A stretch of 64,000 bases of DNA from Gracilimonas sp965227785. Lineage in GTDB: Bacteria; Bacteroidota; Rhodothermia; Balneolales; Balneolaceae. Below the pieces are notes generated by a model. It saw nothing but the letters and a program-made list of their open reading frames with translations. It had not been told where the DNA came from and did not search any database. Both the position numbers and the translations under genes were made by a program. Position 1 is the first letter of the stretch; every line of letters starts with the position of its first letter. Below, piece by piece: positions 26,806 to 36,108 of this stretch. The DNA lies in the NCBI RefSeq assembly GCF_965227785.1, contig NZ_OZ245785.1, positions 1,798,001 to 1,862,000 of the forward strand, written 5' to 3'.

Positions 26806-28538
26806 GAACCAATTTGAAATCGAACACAAAACGACTGTTTGGCGCACTTCTTTTCCTAAGTTTAATATGTAGCGCAACATATCCGGCCATTGCACAAAAC
26901 AACCAAAGCAATAACCAAAGTGCCACCGGCTTAAACCTGAACTTTGACATCTTTGATGGAAGTTATTATTCAGATCCGCTTGGCATTCAACTAGCTGCCC
27001 GGCAACTTCCATATGATGGCACCATCGACAAAAGCACCTATGAGCTGGGAGTAAATGACCTGCTTTCGATTAGAGTAGAAGCTTCTAAAAACTTTTTTAT
27101 CCGTGGCGTGATGGTAAACCCGGCCGGAGATTTAATTATACCATCTATTGGTCCTGTTAACGTGGATGGGCTGACTATCTCTGAAGCCGAACAAAAGATT
27201 AAAGAGGAATCAGAGGATTATGTAAAAAATGCCTCCGTGGTTATCACGCTTGAGAGTCCCCGCCCAATTTATATACAAGTGACAGGCGGTGTTCCTTATC
27301 CCGGTAAGTACATGATCCCTTCTCAGTCCAGAGTTGACCAAGCCATTTATTCGTCCGTAACCGATGGAAGTCGCGACCTGAGAAACGCTTCCCTTTCCAA
27401 CTCCAGTGACTTTTTAACGAAAGGAAACTATGCGTACCGAAATATTAAAATTGAGCAAGAAGATGGTTCTGTAGTTCACGCTGATTTAGTTTCCTATTTC
27501 AGAATCGGGGATAGCGAATTTAACCCGAAAGTTAAAGACGGGGACATCATCACCCTGAAAAAACAGAATATTGAAACCCCTAAGGTGAGTATTTCCGGAG
27601 CTGTTAAAGCGGATTATGAGTTCCAGTTTATTGAAGGAGACACCCCAAAGAAATTATTACAGTTTGGGGGCGGATTTGAAGTGATTGCAGATACAAGCTA
27701 CCTGATGGTATTCCGGGGAGCGGATACCGGTGCTGAAAAAATTATCGTTGAGCCGGAGAATTGGGACACCTTTCAACTGGAGCCAAACGATCGAGTTGTC
27801 GCCCCATTCAGTGACGAAAAAAACACCTCTGCTTCAGCCTGGGTATACGGTGAGGTTGAAATTCCCGGTAACTTCCCGGTCTATTCCGGAGAAACTACCG
27901 CTCTTGAACTGCTGGAACTTTCCGGCGGCTTGACTAACAATGCCCTCCCACAAGCGGCTTATCTGATGAGAAGCGGCGGATTCCGAAATGAAATCCCCAA
28001 TAAGTTCAATGCCGATTTAATGCGCCGGACTTCCGATCAGGTGATTCAGGGTTTGGAATATCTGGAAGCGGAAACCAAGCTGAGTCAAAATAAAGTATAC
28101 ATCGATCTGAAGGATGAAGACCAGCTTTCAGGTTTGAAAATCTTTGACGGAGATCGTCTGTATATCCCTCGAGATGAAAACACATTGTTTGTGTTTGGAC
28201 AGGTAAACAACCCTGGTTATTTCCCCTACACACCGGGAGCTAATGCGATGGATTATGTGAGCCGCGCCGGAGGATTTGCCCTTTCAGCAAACAAAGACCG
28301 TGTATTTGTCATCAAGGCAGGTAACGCCACCTGGTATCGTCCGGGGGAGACTGAAATCCAATCGGGCGACCGTATATTTGTGGACCGCCAGCCGGTAGAA
28401 GAACTGAATGCATTGCGCAGCTATCAAATTCAGAAGGAGAGTATTAAAAATACCCGCATTCAGCTGATTATGACCGGTATTACAACCATCACGGGTATCA
28501 TTACCACATATGTGGCTATTCAGAATATCAGGAACTAA
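26802..28538 (+). CDS. Polysaccharide export protein with SLBB domains (Wza-like)
   Basis: A 578-residue exported protein starting at the GTG that overlaps the previous stop (GTGA). After a signal peptide (ending AIAQ) comes a poly_export domain (YELGVNDLLSIRVEAS ... GDLIIPSIGPVNVDGLTISEAEQKI), then several SLBB beta-grasp repeats (for example IYIQVTGGVPYPGKYMIPS, FVFGQVNNPGYFPYTPGANAMDYVSRAGG) and a C-terminal hydrophobic helix (~555-575). It should form the outer-membrane or periplasmic channel for exopolysaccharide. It opens the polysaccharide locus that continues to 38.6 kb. Confidence 0.88.
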   Translation: MRTNLKSNTKRLFGALLFLSLICSATYPAIAQNNQSNNQSATGLNLNFDIFDGSYYSDPLGIQLAARQLPYDGTIDKSTYELGVNDLLSIRVEASKNFFIRGVMVNPAGDLIIPSIGPVNVDGLTISEAEQKIKEESEDYVKNASVVITLESPRPIYIQVTGGVPYPGKYMIPSQSRVDQAIYSSVTDGSRDLRNASLSNSSDFLTKGNYAYRNIKIEQEDGSVVHADLVSYFRIGDSEFNPKVKDGDIITLKKQNIETPKVSISGAVKADYEFQFIEGDTPKKLLQFGGGFEVIADTSYLMVFRGADTGAEKIIVEPENWDTFQLEPNDRVVAPFSDEKNTSASAWVYGEVEIPGNFPVYSGETTALELLELSGGLTNNALPQAAYLMRSGGFRNEIPNKFNADLMRRTSDQVIQGLEYLEAETKLSQNKVYIDLKDEDQLSGLKIFDGDRLYIPRDENTLFVFGQVNNPGYFPYTPGANAMDYVSRAGGFALSANKDRVFVIKAGNATWYRPGETEIQSGDRIFVDRQPVEELNALRSYQIQKESIKNTRIQLIMTGITTITGIITTYVAIQNIRN

Positions 28539-28544
28539 ATCTTC

Positions 28545-30263
28545 TTAATCTTCAAAGTGAAGTTTATAGGAAAGTATAGCTGTGACTGCTAACATTTTTG
28601 CAGTCACACTGTTCTTCTTGAAGCAGTAGGAAATATCTTTTTTAAGATCTTCATCTAATCCGTGCGGCACGCCATTCTGGAAAACCCTATCCAGGCTTTT
28701 AGAAAAACCGGTATTTGTTCGATGCCAGTCTTCATATGGGTTCATGTTTTTTTTATCAATCCCTGCTTTTCGCAACAAATAATTCTGAAGTCTGTTTTTA
28801 AAACCCCATACTTTTTGAGCAGGATTGTTTGACGGTTTTGCCTCCGTGGCAGCCCACTTAAAAGACGCAAGTTCCGGCTGACATTCATTCATCCAATCCA
28901 GATAGATGGCTTCTTTGTATTTAAACCTGTCGGGTATACTCAAACAGAATTTCAGCAATTCCTTGTTGTAGAACGGAGACGCCGAATCAACAATATGAGA
29001 GCAGCTACGGTCCCCATTCATAGTTCCGTTGATTTGTCTGTGCTCTAAGGAAAACACCTCCACATCGGCTCCGTCAAATTTGTCGGTTTTCATCTTTTGG
29101 AGAGCCTCAATCTTAGAAAGAATATGCGGATCAGGATTAAAGAAGAGCTTGTGGTAAGCATTCTCAATATCAGTATTCTTTAGTGTAAATGAGCCAAATA
29201 ACACATCCCCAATCTGACCGGTGTGGAGGAGTCCCTTGCCTGTAAAGTCAACCTGCTCCAGAGCGAATTGCTGATGAGCTGCTCCATAAAAACCCACCAA
29301 GCCATCGTTCGCTTTCACAAACTCATATTCATTCCCTGCCAAGTAATTACCATTATCCATCGATATGAAGCGATGTGAAAACCCAAGATCATCAGCAATA
29401 TGTGCCGCTATTTTCTGGTCCGGAGTATCAGGCTTAGAAAATGTAAGTGAATGAATGGGATTATCGGCAAAGCCAGCCCCGATCATGGCATTTACTCTGG
29501 AGTCAAGTCCGCCACTTAAAAGGGTAATATGTTCATGGGAATACTCGACATCTTTTGCCCATTCCTTTTGTACTGCATCAAGTATTCTTTCATTCACACC
29601 ATCAATAAAATCTTGTTTACTACTCTTTTGGGGAAGCTTTTTAATGCTGAAATATTTGGATTGCTCAACGCTGAAAGAATTTAAATCTACAGTGGTTACA
29701 GAACCATAGGGTAGTTTTTTGATTTCTTTTACTGGAGTGAGGTCACCCAACATATACCCACAAGTGAGCAGGCACCGGAATCCATCCGGATCCGGGGTAA
29801 TAGAAAAACCGGCAGCGCGCGAAGACTTTGTAATAGCTTTAAGCTCGGATGAGAAAAAAGCCAACTTTTGTTCTTTATTGTGAAAGAAGTATAACGGTTT
29901 AGTGGAAAGGTGATCCGTAAATATGTGAAGTTTGTGTTCCCGGCGATCGTAGATGAAGCCACAAAATTGTCCCTCTAATTTTTCTACGAATGAAATACCG
30001 GTTTGTCTATACTCATCAAAAACCCAATTCCTGAAATCATTTTCCGAGTGATAGCAAAACCCTTCCAGCCCGATTATTAAATCATTTTCTTTGAACAAGA
30101 AACGGTCATTGTCAAAACGGTCGAGAGTACTTCTTCCATAGGTGAAGGCTTTTTCGGAATACTCTTCATTAAGGATACCGGGCTTATCAGAACTGTAAAA
30201 ATGTTTATAGATATTCTTACCAAAACTCTGATTGAGAGATGCTATGCCATATATGCCTGCCAC
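28545..30263 (-). CDS. Asparagine-synthetase-like protein with Ala in place of catalytic Cys2
   Basis: A 572-residue protein with the AsnB architecture: an N-terminal Ntn/glutaminase-like domain (~1-190) and a C-terminal ATP-pyrophosphatase domain with PP-loop SGGLDS at ~250-255. Asparagine synthetases begin MCGI(A/V)G with Cys2 as glutaminase nucleophile; here the start is MAGIYG, so Cys2 is Ala and glutamine hydrolysis should be lost. The start is a GTG directly abutting the flippase stop, and MAGIYG aligns with the family start, so a wrong start is not the cause. It may use ammonia or another amine to amidate a sugar acid in the polysaccharide (inference). Encoded in the exopolysaccharide locus. 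Confidence 0.8.
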   Translation of the reverse strand: MAGIYGIASLNQSFGKNIYKHFYSSDKPGILNEEYSEKAFTYGRSTLDRFDNDRFLFKENDLIIGLEGFCYHSENDFRNWVFDEYRQTGISFVEKLEGQFCGFIYDRREHKLHIFTDHLSTKPLYFFHNKEQKLAFFSSELKAITKSSRAAGFSITPDPDGFRCLLTCGYMLGDLTPVKEIKKLPYGSVTTVDLNSFSVEQSKYFSIKKLPQKSSKQDFIDGVNERILDAVQKEWAKDVEYSHEHITLLSGGLDSRVNAMIGAGFADNPIHSLTFSKPDTPDQKIAAHIADDLGFSHRFISMDNGNYLAGNEYEFVKANDGLVGFYGAAHQQFALEQVDFTGKGLLHTGQIGDVLFGSFTLKNTDIENAYHKLFFNPDPHILSKIEALQKMKTDKFDGADVEVFSLEHRQINGTMNGDRSCSHIVDSASPFYNKELLKFCLSIPDRFKYKEAIYLDWMNECQPELASFKWAATEAKPSNNPAQKVWGFKNRLQNYLLRKAGIDKKNMNPYEDWHRTNTGFSKSLDRVFQNGVPHGLDEDLKKDISYCFKKNSVTAKMLAVTAILSYKLHFED

Positions 30264-31529
30264 CTAATTCACCCGCTTGGTTAAGGAATAGATCCACATC
30301 AAGTTGACCGATTGCACAACGATACTGACGGTGCTGAAGAGAATCAGAGCCAGATAAATATCACCCATTTTAGCACCAACTACTAATGCTATTACCCGGC
30401 TCACAAAAAGAGCTATTTCAAAGTAAAACGACTTGTTGTGTTCATTATAGATAAGAGGAATGTAGGTGAGGGGAGCAATCATAAAGATAACGAACAAAAA
30501 AGGAGCCAAAATCTGCACAAATTGCCCTGATGTGTACCACTGTTCACCAAATACAAACTCAAAAATTTGCGGACCAAAAATTGTCAGCAAACTAAATGGC
30601 ACAACTGACAGGAGAAATAGCCGCTTCAGCGTCTCTTTGACATACGCCCTGATACTTGTCCCTTCATTAAACATCTCTGAAACTTTCTGGCTTACCACCT
30701 GGTAAAAAGCCCGCCCGATGAGCTGAACCGGAACGATACAAACCATATAACTGAGCCCATAATACCCGACAATATCTTCATCAAAAAAATACCCGATTAA
30801 GATTGGGGTGACACTTAACGAAAGATTATTAACCAACGCATGAGGAGCATTCACCTTCAGAAACTTCTCATATTTTTTCATCAGATATCCGGCTCTCTTT
30901 AAGGAAAAAGCCGATGTAAAATAACGGTCTATTTTCGCCACCCTTCCCGCCAGATAACTTGACGAAATTAGTTCTCCGCTTAACTTTCCAACTATCAATC
31001 CTCCACTTAAAAACCCAAGAAAACCCAAAACAACCTGTACCGCTCCGGTAATCGTCGACTTCAGCGTTTTACTTATCGATATGGGTTTGTACAGCTTTTC
31101 GCGATTCAGTGCGTTCTGGCAGGCCTGGAAAATAACAAAGAGTATGATGTTTAACGGCAGCAGGTAAATATATACTCCCATCGACTCCACATTCATCAAA
31201 GACAACAGCTGTTGCTCAAATAGCAACAAACTAAAAAGCAGGATAGCACAAACCCCCGATGCTAAAAGGAGCGCCACTTTGAACAAATGTTGTGCATTAT
31301 ACCTGCTTTTCGTTATCAGAATGGCATAGTCGTATCTCCCCGTTGCAAAAGAGCTTACCAGCGAGAGCAAGGCCAGGTAAATAGTAAAAGTCCCAAAGTC
31401 ACCAGCACCGTACATCCGGCTTATGATGGGCGACACCAATACCGGAATGAACATGGAAAAGCTATTCCCAACAAAAAGCGTAAAAATATCCCTGAGATCG
31501 GCAGGTACTTTTTCCAGTAGGGCTTTCAT
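30264..31529 (-). CDS. Polysaccharide flippase (Wzx/MATE-like)
   Basis: A 421-residue integral membrane protein with about twelve hydrophobic helices and the oligosaccharide-flippase N-terminus (LVGNSFSMFIPVLVSPIISRMYGAGDFG). It should move lipid-linked repeat units across the inner membrane. Its stop directly abuts the GTG of the asparagine-synthetase-like gene. The two face away from the glycosyltransferase gene at 31.6 kb. Confidence 0.85.
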   Translation of the reverse strand: MKALLEKVPADLRDIFTLFVGNSFSMFIPVLVSPIISRMYGAGDFGTFTIYLALLSLVSSFATGRYDYAILITKSRYNAQHLFKVALLLASGVCAILLFSLLLFEQQLLSLMNVESMGVYIYLLPLNIILFVIFQACQNALNREKLYKPISISKTLKSTITGAVQVVLGFLGFLSGGLIVGKLSGELISSSYLAGRVAKIDRYFTSAFSLKRAGYLMKKYEKFLKVNAPHALVNNLSLSVTPILIGYFFDEDIVGYYGLSYMVCIVPVQLIGRAFYQVVSQKVSEMFNEGTSIRAYVKETLKRLFLLSVVPFSLLTIFGPQIFEFVFGEQWYTSGQFVQILAPFLFVIFMIAPLTYIPLIYNEHNKSFYFEIALFVSRVIALVVGAKMGDIYLALILFSTVSIVVQSVNLMWIYSLTKRVN

Positions 31530-31609
31530 TTATTCGGCTTATATTCTGTTATATTTTTGAAGATGACTCAATGTGCCTGCAATCTGAATTACGAAAAATC
31601 TGATTAATC

Positions 31610-32776
31610 TTGAAAATAGCTTTAATTAGTCACCTTTACCCAACTGAACTTCACCCGGCCCATGGAAAGTTTATTAAAGACCAATTTGAGCTACTCACCT
31701 ACAGTTCGAAACACGAGGCCGAACTTTTTGTGCCCACCCCTTATTCTATTCCTTTCACTAAAAGGAACAACCGCAATAACGCCCGGCTTTTAGACCCGGA
31801 AGAAAGTACGAGAATAAAATATCTTTCCTTCCCGAAAAAACAATTTCCTAAGACTATTGCTACTTCGCTTTCAAAAAATGTTCTGCAAAGTCTGCAAAAG
31901 ATGTCTGCTGATTTAGTTCACATTCATTGGCTATATCCTGATGGGCTTTGCATTCCTGCATTGAAAAAAGCCGGTTATAAAACAGTGCTAACCATTCATG
32001 GCAGTGACTGGTATCAAACACGGAATGACCCGGAATTGGTGGAACTATTACACGAAGTACTGCAAAAAACAGATCGGGTTTTGTATTCAGGTCCACAGCT
32101 AAAAGCTGATATGGAAGCTGTATATCCTGAATTGGCCTCAAAATCGGACATCATTTATAACATGGTGGATGAGCACGTGTATCAGGTTTCAGACGAGGAA
32201 ACAAAACAAAAAACCCTTAAAGCATTAGGCTGGAAACCGAACAGAATTCATGCCCTTACGGTAGCAAACATCCGGGAAGAAAAGGGAGTCGATATATTGG
32301 TCGATGCTATACAATCCAATCCTAAACTAAAAAAGATAGATTTTCATCTTGTTGGGGCTTCCCGGGGTGATGCATTCAGCAAATCGTTCTTCCGGTCCAT
32401 TAGTCAAGTTTCCAACATTTTCTATCATCCTCCTGTATCTCCGGAGGAACTTCTGATCCATTATTCAGCTGCTGATTTTTTTGTCTTACCAAGTCGCAGA
32501 GAAGGTTTCAATGTATCTATACTGGAAGCGATGAGCTGTGGGCTACCTGTTGTTTGTACGGATGTGGGGGGAAATTCAAAGATAGTTGAAGAAAGTACCG
32601 GTGTTTTATGTTCAGAAATCAGCGCGGGTGAAATTTCATCAGCTATTATAAACCTATTATCCTCACTTAAGAATTACGATCCATCTCATATACACCAGAA
32701 AATAGAAAATCAGTTTGGGAGAGAAGCATTTAAGCAAACATTATTGGCACAATATGAGAAGGCTTTATCGGAGTAA
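31610..32776 (+). CDS. Glycosyltransferase family 4
   Basis: A 388-residue GT-B enzyme. The N-domain begins MKIALISHLYPTELHPAHGKFI; the C-domain holds the GT4 donor-site pattern SRREGFNVSILEAMSCGLPVV with its two Glu residues. The start is a TTG at 31610, which places the first strand correctly; no ATG is available. It transfers a sugar from an activated nucleotide donor during repeat-unit assembly. Divergent from the flippase gene; its 3' end overlaps the convergent GT2 gene by 12 bases. Confidence 0.85.
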   Translation: MKIALISHLYPTELHPAHGKFIKDQFELLTYSSKHEAELFVPTPYSIPFTKRNNRNNARLLDPEESTRIKYLSFPKKQFPKTIATSLSKNVLQSLQKMSADLVHIHWLYPDGLCIPALKKAGYKTVLTIHGSDWYQTRNDPELVELLHEVLQKTDRVLYSGPQLKADMEAVYPELASKSDIIYNMVDEHVYQVSDEETKQKTLKALGWKPNRIHALTVANIREEKGVDILVDAIQSNPKLKKIDFHLVGASRGDAFSKSFFRSISQVSNIFYHPPVSPEELLIHYSAADFFVLPSRREGFNVSILEAMSCGLPVVCTDVGGNSKIVEESTGVLCSEISAGEISSAIINLLSSLKNYDPSHIHQKIENQFGREAFKQTLLAQYEKALSE

Positions 32777-33562
32777 CATTCGATATACTTTTTCCCCAAA
32801 TAGTTTTCCTGCATAAAACCTTAAAATCAGCACCTGTAACTTTAACTTCATTCTCAGCCAAAATGTTAAGCCTTTCTCTCTAAACCTGTGATCGTGTTTT
32901 TTGTACAGGAACCGGGCACCATGAATCTTCTTATCAAAGTTGGTGCTGATTTGATTGACCGACCTGAATTCTTTGGTTAAAACTTCGTCCACGAAATTAA
33001 CAGTGTACTTTTCCGAAAACCTGATAAGCAAATCATATTCCTGGCTGGATTGCAGGTTTTCGTCAAATCCCCCTATTTCTCTGATGTAATCCGTTTTGAA
33101 AAGCATGGTTTCTATACCTGATACCAAAAACCTGCTCAGCAACTGATTATATATATCACCTTTAACCTTATTCTCCTTAATAATGTATTCTCCTGATCGT
33201 CCGTCATTTGCATGGCAGGTAACCATTCCTAAATCAGGGTCACCGGATTTTTTAAAGCACTCTACCTGCTTTTCCAATTTAGTTGGCAGCAACACATCGT
33301 CATCATCCAGAAAATTAATGTATTCCCCTTTAGCTTCCTGAATTCCCCTGTTCCGGGAGTAACAGGCTCCCCGGTTTTCTTCATTTCTTAAATACTTCAC
33401 CTTACCAAGACCCTCCACACGTTGCCGGATATCAACGTCCGATGCGTCATCAATTACGATCACCTCTACTTTGGTATAGCTTTGATCTAATACAGACTGA
33501 ATGGCTCTTTCAACAAGCTCCACTCTGTTAAATGATGGTATTACTACGGATACAAGAGACAT
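32765..33562 (-). CDS. Glycosyltransferase family 2
   Basis: A 265-residue GT-A enzyme: N-terminal VVIPSFNRVELVERAIQSVLDQ, first acidic motif VIDDASD, and metal-binding FLDDDDVLLP. The short C-terminal part is basic and may lie on the membrane. It adds a sugar to the polysaccharide repeat unit. Last gene of the minus-strand run that begins at pyrR. Confidence 0.88.
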   Translation of the reverse strand: MSLVSVVIPSFNRVELVERAIQSVLDQSYTKVEVIVIDDASDVDIRQRVEGLGKVKYLRNEENRGACYSRNRGIQEAKGEYINFLDDDDVLLPTKLEKQVECFKKSGDPDLGMVTCHANDGRSGEYIIKENKVKGDIYNQLLSRFLVSGIETMLFKTDYIREIGGFDENLQSSQEYDLLIRFSEKYTVNFVDEVLTKEFRSVNQISTNFDKKIHGARFLYKKHDHRFREKGLTFWLRMKLKLQVLILRFYAGKLFGEKVYRMLLR

Positions 33563-33605
33563 TTAAGGCATTATAAAATGAAACTTCAGAATATCTAAGC
33601 GGCTA

Positions 33606-34958
33606 TTATCTTAGTCTTTCTAATACAAAACCTAAAGTAAGTATCCTTCCCCATAATATTCTCGGTATTTCATAATAGTCTTCTGGAACAGATTCTGAAA
33701 ATATATCTGCTTCTTTCAACAAGGCTATACTTTCTTTAAGTCTTTCTTCAACTGGCATTGGCAAATCAGATTTTTGCTTTTTAGCTCGCTTACCAGGTAA
33801 AGCCAGAACCCTTGATGTTTTAGTTTTGAAAAATTTAAAGAGATCCCCTGTCATGTATGTGAAGTCTGAAGATACTGACATGCCGCCATCCGAAGTCCTG
33901 ATCCTTGATATGCCAGGAGTTAGTCTTGTAATTACATGCCTATGAAATCGGTTAAAAAAACGCTGGCTCCTGGGTAAATTATAGCCAACAGATAATAACT
34001 CCTCTTCCAACAATGGTGAATAGGTAGGGATGATTGAGTTTGCAGCATGAGACAAAACTGAGATCTGCTCTTTAATTTTTAAATGAAAATAAATCTGATC
34101 ATAAGTTCTTGTATTCAACGGAGTTTTTAATTCAAACATCTTATCGAGAAGCTTTTGCTCATCCTCTTCAACCAAAGACCTAACCTCGCCCGCCAACCAA
34201 TCACCTGGTATCGATGCCCGGTTAAAGCGAACATTTAGCAAGCGATTGAAGCGAGTTTTCTTACTATTGTAAAATGGAAAGTCTTGCTGCCACCAGAAAT
34301 CTTTATAAAGCTCTCCTCCAACTCCAGTTATGGCAAGATCATATCCTTTTTGTTTCCTCCACCACTGAACTTCATTTAGTGATTTGATCCCGAATACGTC
34401 CCACATTCCATCGCTTAAATTAAATAATGACTCTAACTCTTGCTCCGATTCAATGTCATTCACCATAATTATGTCAAGCTTTTTACCTAACTGCTCTGAT
34501 ACTTCTTTGACTATCTTTCTCTCCTCATCATTTCCTGCGCCTAACGAAAAAACTGTATCAAATGGAATTTTCAAATAACTGAGTACAGATGCTATTAGCC
34601 TTGAGTCAACCCCTCCTGTTAAGTCAATGGAAACTTTCTTTTCCTGCAGAAACTCTCTTCTTTCTTTAAAAAAAGACACGAAAACATCGAATGGTTCTTT
34701 TGAAGTGTCTTTTTTTGGTTCTAACTCTATAGACTCCGAACTATCTATGAACCCTACTTCATCATCAAGATTAAAAACCTGATGGGTAAACTCCTTCCTG
34801 AGCCCCTTGATAAAGGTCTCCTTGTAATAAAGAATCCCGTCTCTTAAAAAACCCAGAATTACCTTTTTATCCAGATCTTTCTTTGAAAAGCTATTATCGT
34901 CCAGACATGAAAGAAATGATGTGTAGTTATACCTGTCGTGTAAAATAAATCTACGCAT
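33606..34958 (-). CDS. Asparagine-synthetase-like ATP-pyrophosphatase without glutaminase domain
   Basis: A 450-residue protein whose PP-loop TGGVDS lies at ~114-119, only about 110 residues from the start, so the ~190-residue glutaminase domain of AsnB is missing or replaced by an unrelated short N-terminus. The synthetase part continues with SLGAGNDEERKIV, AITGVGGELYKDFWW and a C-terminal helical region. Codon and base use are more AT-rich than in the core genes, as is usual in surface-polysaccharide loci. Its role is probably adenylate-dependent amidation or amide-bond formation on a sugar or peptide component (inference). Confidence 0.72.
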   Translation of the reverse strand: MRRFILHDRYNYTSFLSCLDDNSFSKKDLDKKVILGFLRDGILYYKETFIKGLRKEFTHQVFNLDDEVGFIDSSESIELEPKKDTSKEPFDVFVSFFKERREFLQEKKVSIDLTGGVDSRLIASVLSYLKIPFDTVFSLGAGNDEERKIVKEVSEQLGKKLDIIMVNDIESEQELESLFNLSDGMWDVFGIKSLNEVQWWRKQKGYDLAITGVGGELYKDFWWQQDFPFYNSKKTRFNRLLNVRFNRASIPGDWLAGEVRSLVEEDEQKLLDKMFELKTPLNTRTYDQIYFHLKIKEQISVLSHAANSIIPTYSPLLEEELLSVGYNLPRSQRFFNRFHRHVITRLTPGISRIRTSDGGMSVSSDFTYMTGDLFKFFKTKTSRVLALPGKRAKKQKSDLPMPVEERLKESIALLKEADIFSESVPEDYYEIPRILWGRILTLGFVLERLR

Positions 34959-35008
34959 GCACTTTCTGCTATAGAAGTTAAGCCGAAATCATAAGATACA
35001 ACGGGTCT

Positions 35009-36049
35009 TTACCAGCCCTTTACCCCAAAAAACACCTTTCGGAATAATTGATATAAAAACCCGCTAAAATGCCCCACTTGCATCACTATAACACTGCACG
35101 CCATATGTAACAAAAGCGAGACCGAACCCGGCGGTTTCCTCTCACCGGTCCAATTCTCTTTTATAAACTCTTTGCGATTTGATAGCACCACCCGCAAAGA
35201 CTCAACTAAAACTACGGCGCCCAAAAACCCGGCAACATATGGGAAGTAAAGGTTGGTTAAAGTCATTAGGTCTGTAATCAGATAAATGACAAGCGAAAGG
35301 ATAAAAAGAAAAGGAGTCAGCCCCCGAATGGGAGAACTTTTGGGATGAAGTACTTTGGTGAGAAACCGTCCGCGACCGTACCGAAAGTACTGCTTAAATA
35401 ACTTGGTGTAGGAGTCGCGTGGGTAATACCAGCTTTTGATTTTTGGACTTACAAACACACTTTCGCCAAAATTTTCGATCAGACGCAGGTTTAGTTCGGA
35501 ATCCTGATTAGTAATATTTTTTGTATTAAAACCACCAATCTCCCTCAGGTCTTTCGTCCAGAAACACCCCAAAAATACCGTATCGGCATAGCCTTCATAG
35601 GTATCGTCCATATACTTGGCGCCGCCGTTTCCAAGAAAGCTTTTAACGGCTAAGGCGGTTCCTGCCTGGATCGAATTGGATGCTACATAGCGCTGAGAAC
35701 CTCCTACGTTCTTTGCTCCCGTTTCCAGGAAGACCTCTATATTATTTTTCAGATAGTCTTCCTGATACAGGCAATGTCCATCCGCGCGGAGGAATACCTC
35801 TCCCTTCGCCTGCTCTATCATCCGGTTCAACGCAAAAGACTGATATTGTTCCGGATTATCGATCAACCTTACGCGTTCATCTTTTTGCGATATTTCCTGA
35901 ACAATTTCCTTAGTCCGGTCCGTGCTTCCCCCATCTGCTACCAAAATCTCTTGCAGGTTTGGATATTCTGTATCTAAAAACCCTGAGAGAACCCGCTCAA
36001 TATGATTTTCCTCATTCAGAACGGGAATACCTACAGTGACGGAGGGCAA
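35009..36049 (-). CDS. Glycosyltransferase family 2 with C-terminal membrane helices (ExoA-like)
   Basis: A 346-residue enzyme: GT2 start VTVGIPVLNEENHIERVLSGFL, VADGGSTDRTKEIV, RADGHC and TNQDSELNLRL, followed by two or three membrane helices in the last ~110 residues. This layout resembles succinoglycan-type ExoA transferases. The first standard start is a TTG at 36049 immediately before the conserved N-terminus; the frame is open a little further upstream without an ATG or GTG. Part of the pyrR-wzz minus-strand run. Confidence 0.82.
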   Translation of the reverse strand: MPSVTVGIPVLNEENHIERVLSGFLDTEYPNLQEILVADGGSTDRTKEIVQEISQKDERVRLIDNPEQYQSFALNRMIEQAKGEVFLRADGHCLYQEDYLKNNIEVFLETGAKNVGGSQRYVASNSIQAGTALAVKSFLGNGGAKYMDDTYEGYADTVFLGCFWTKDLREIGGFNTKNITNQDSELNLRLIENFGESVFVSPKIKSWYYPRDSYTKLFKQYFRYGRGRFLTKVLHPKSSPIRGLTPFLFILSLVIYLITDLMTLTNLYFPYVAGFLGAVVLVESLRVVLSNRKEFIKENWTGERKPPGSVSLLLHMACSVIVMQVGHFSGFLYQLFRKVFFGVKGW

Positions 36050-36108
36050 ATCTTTATCCGTAATAGTACCTTTATTAGTTGCTTCTTTTTTGATTACGGT
36101 CCTCTCTG

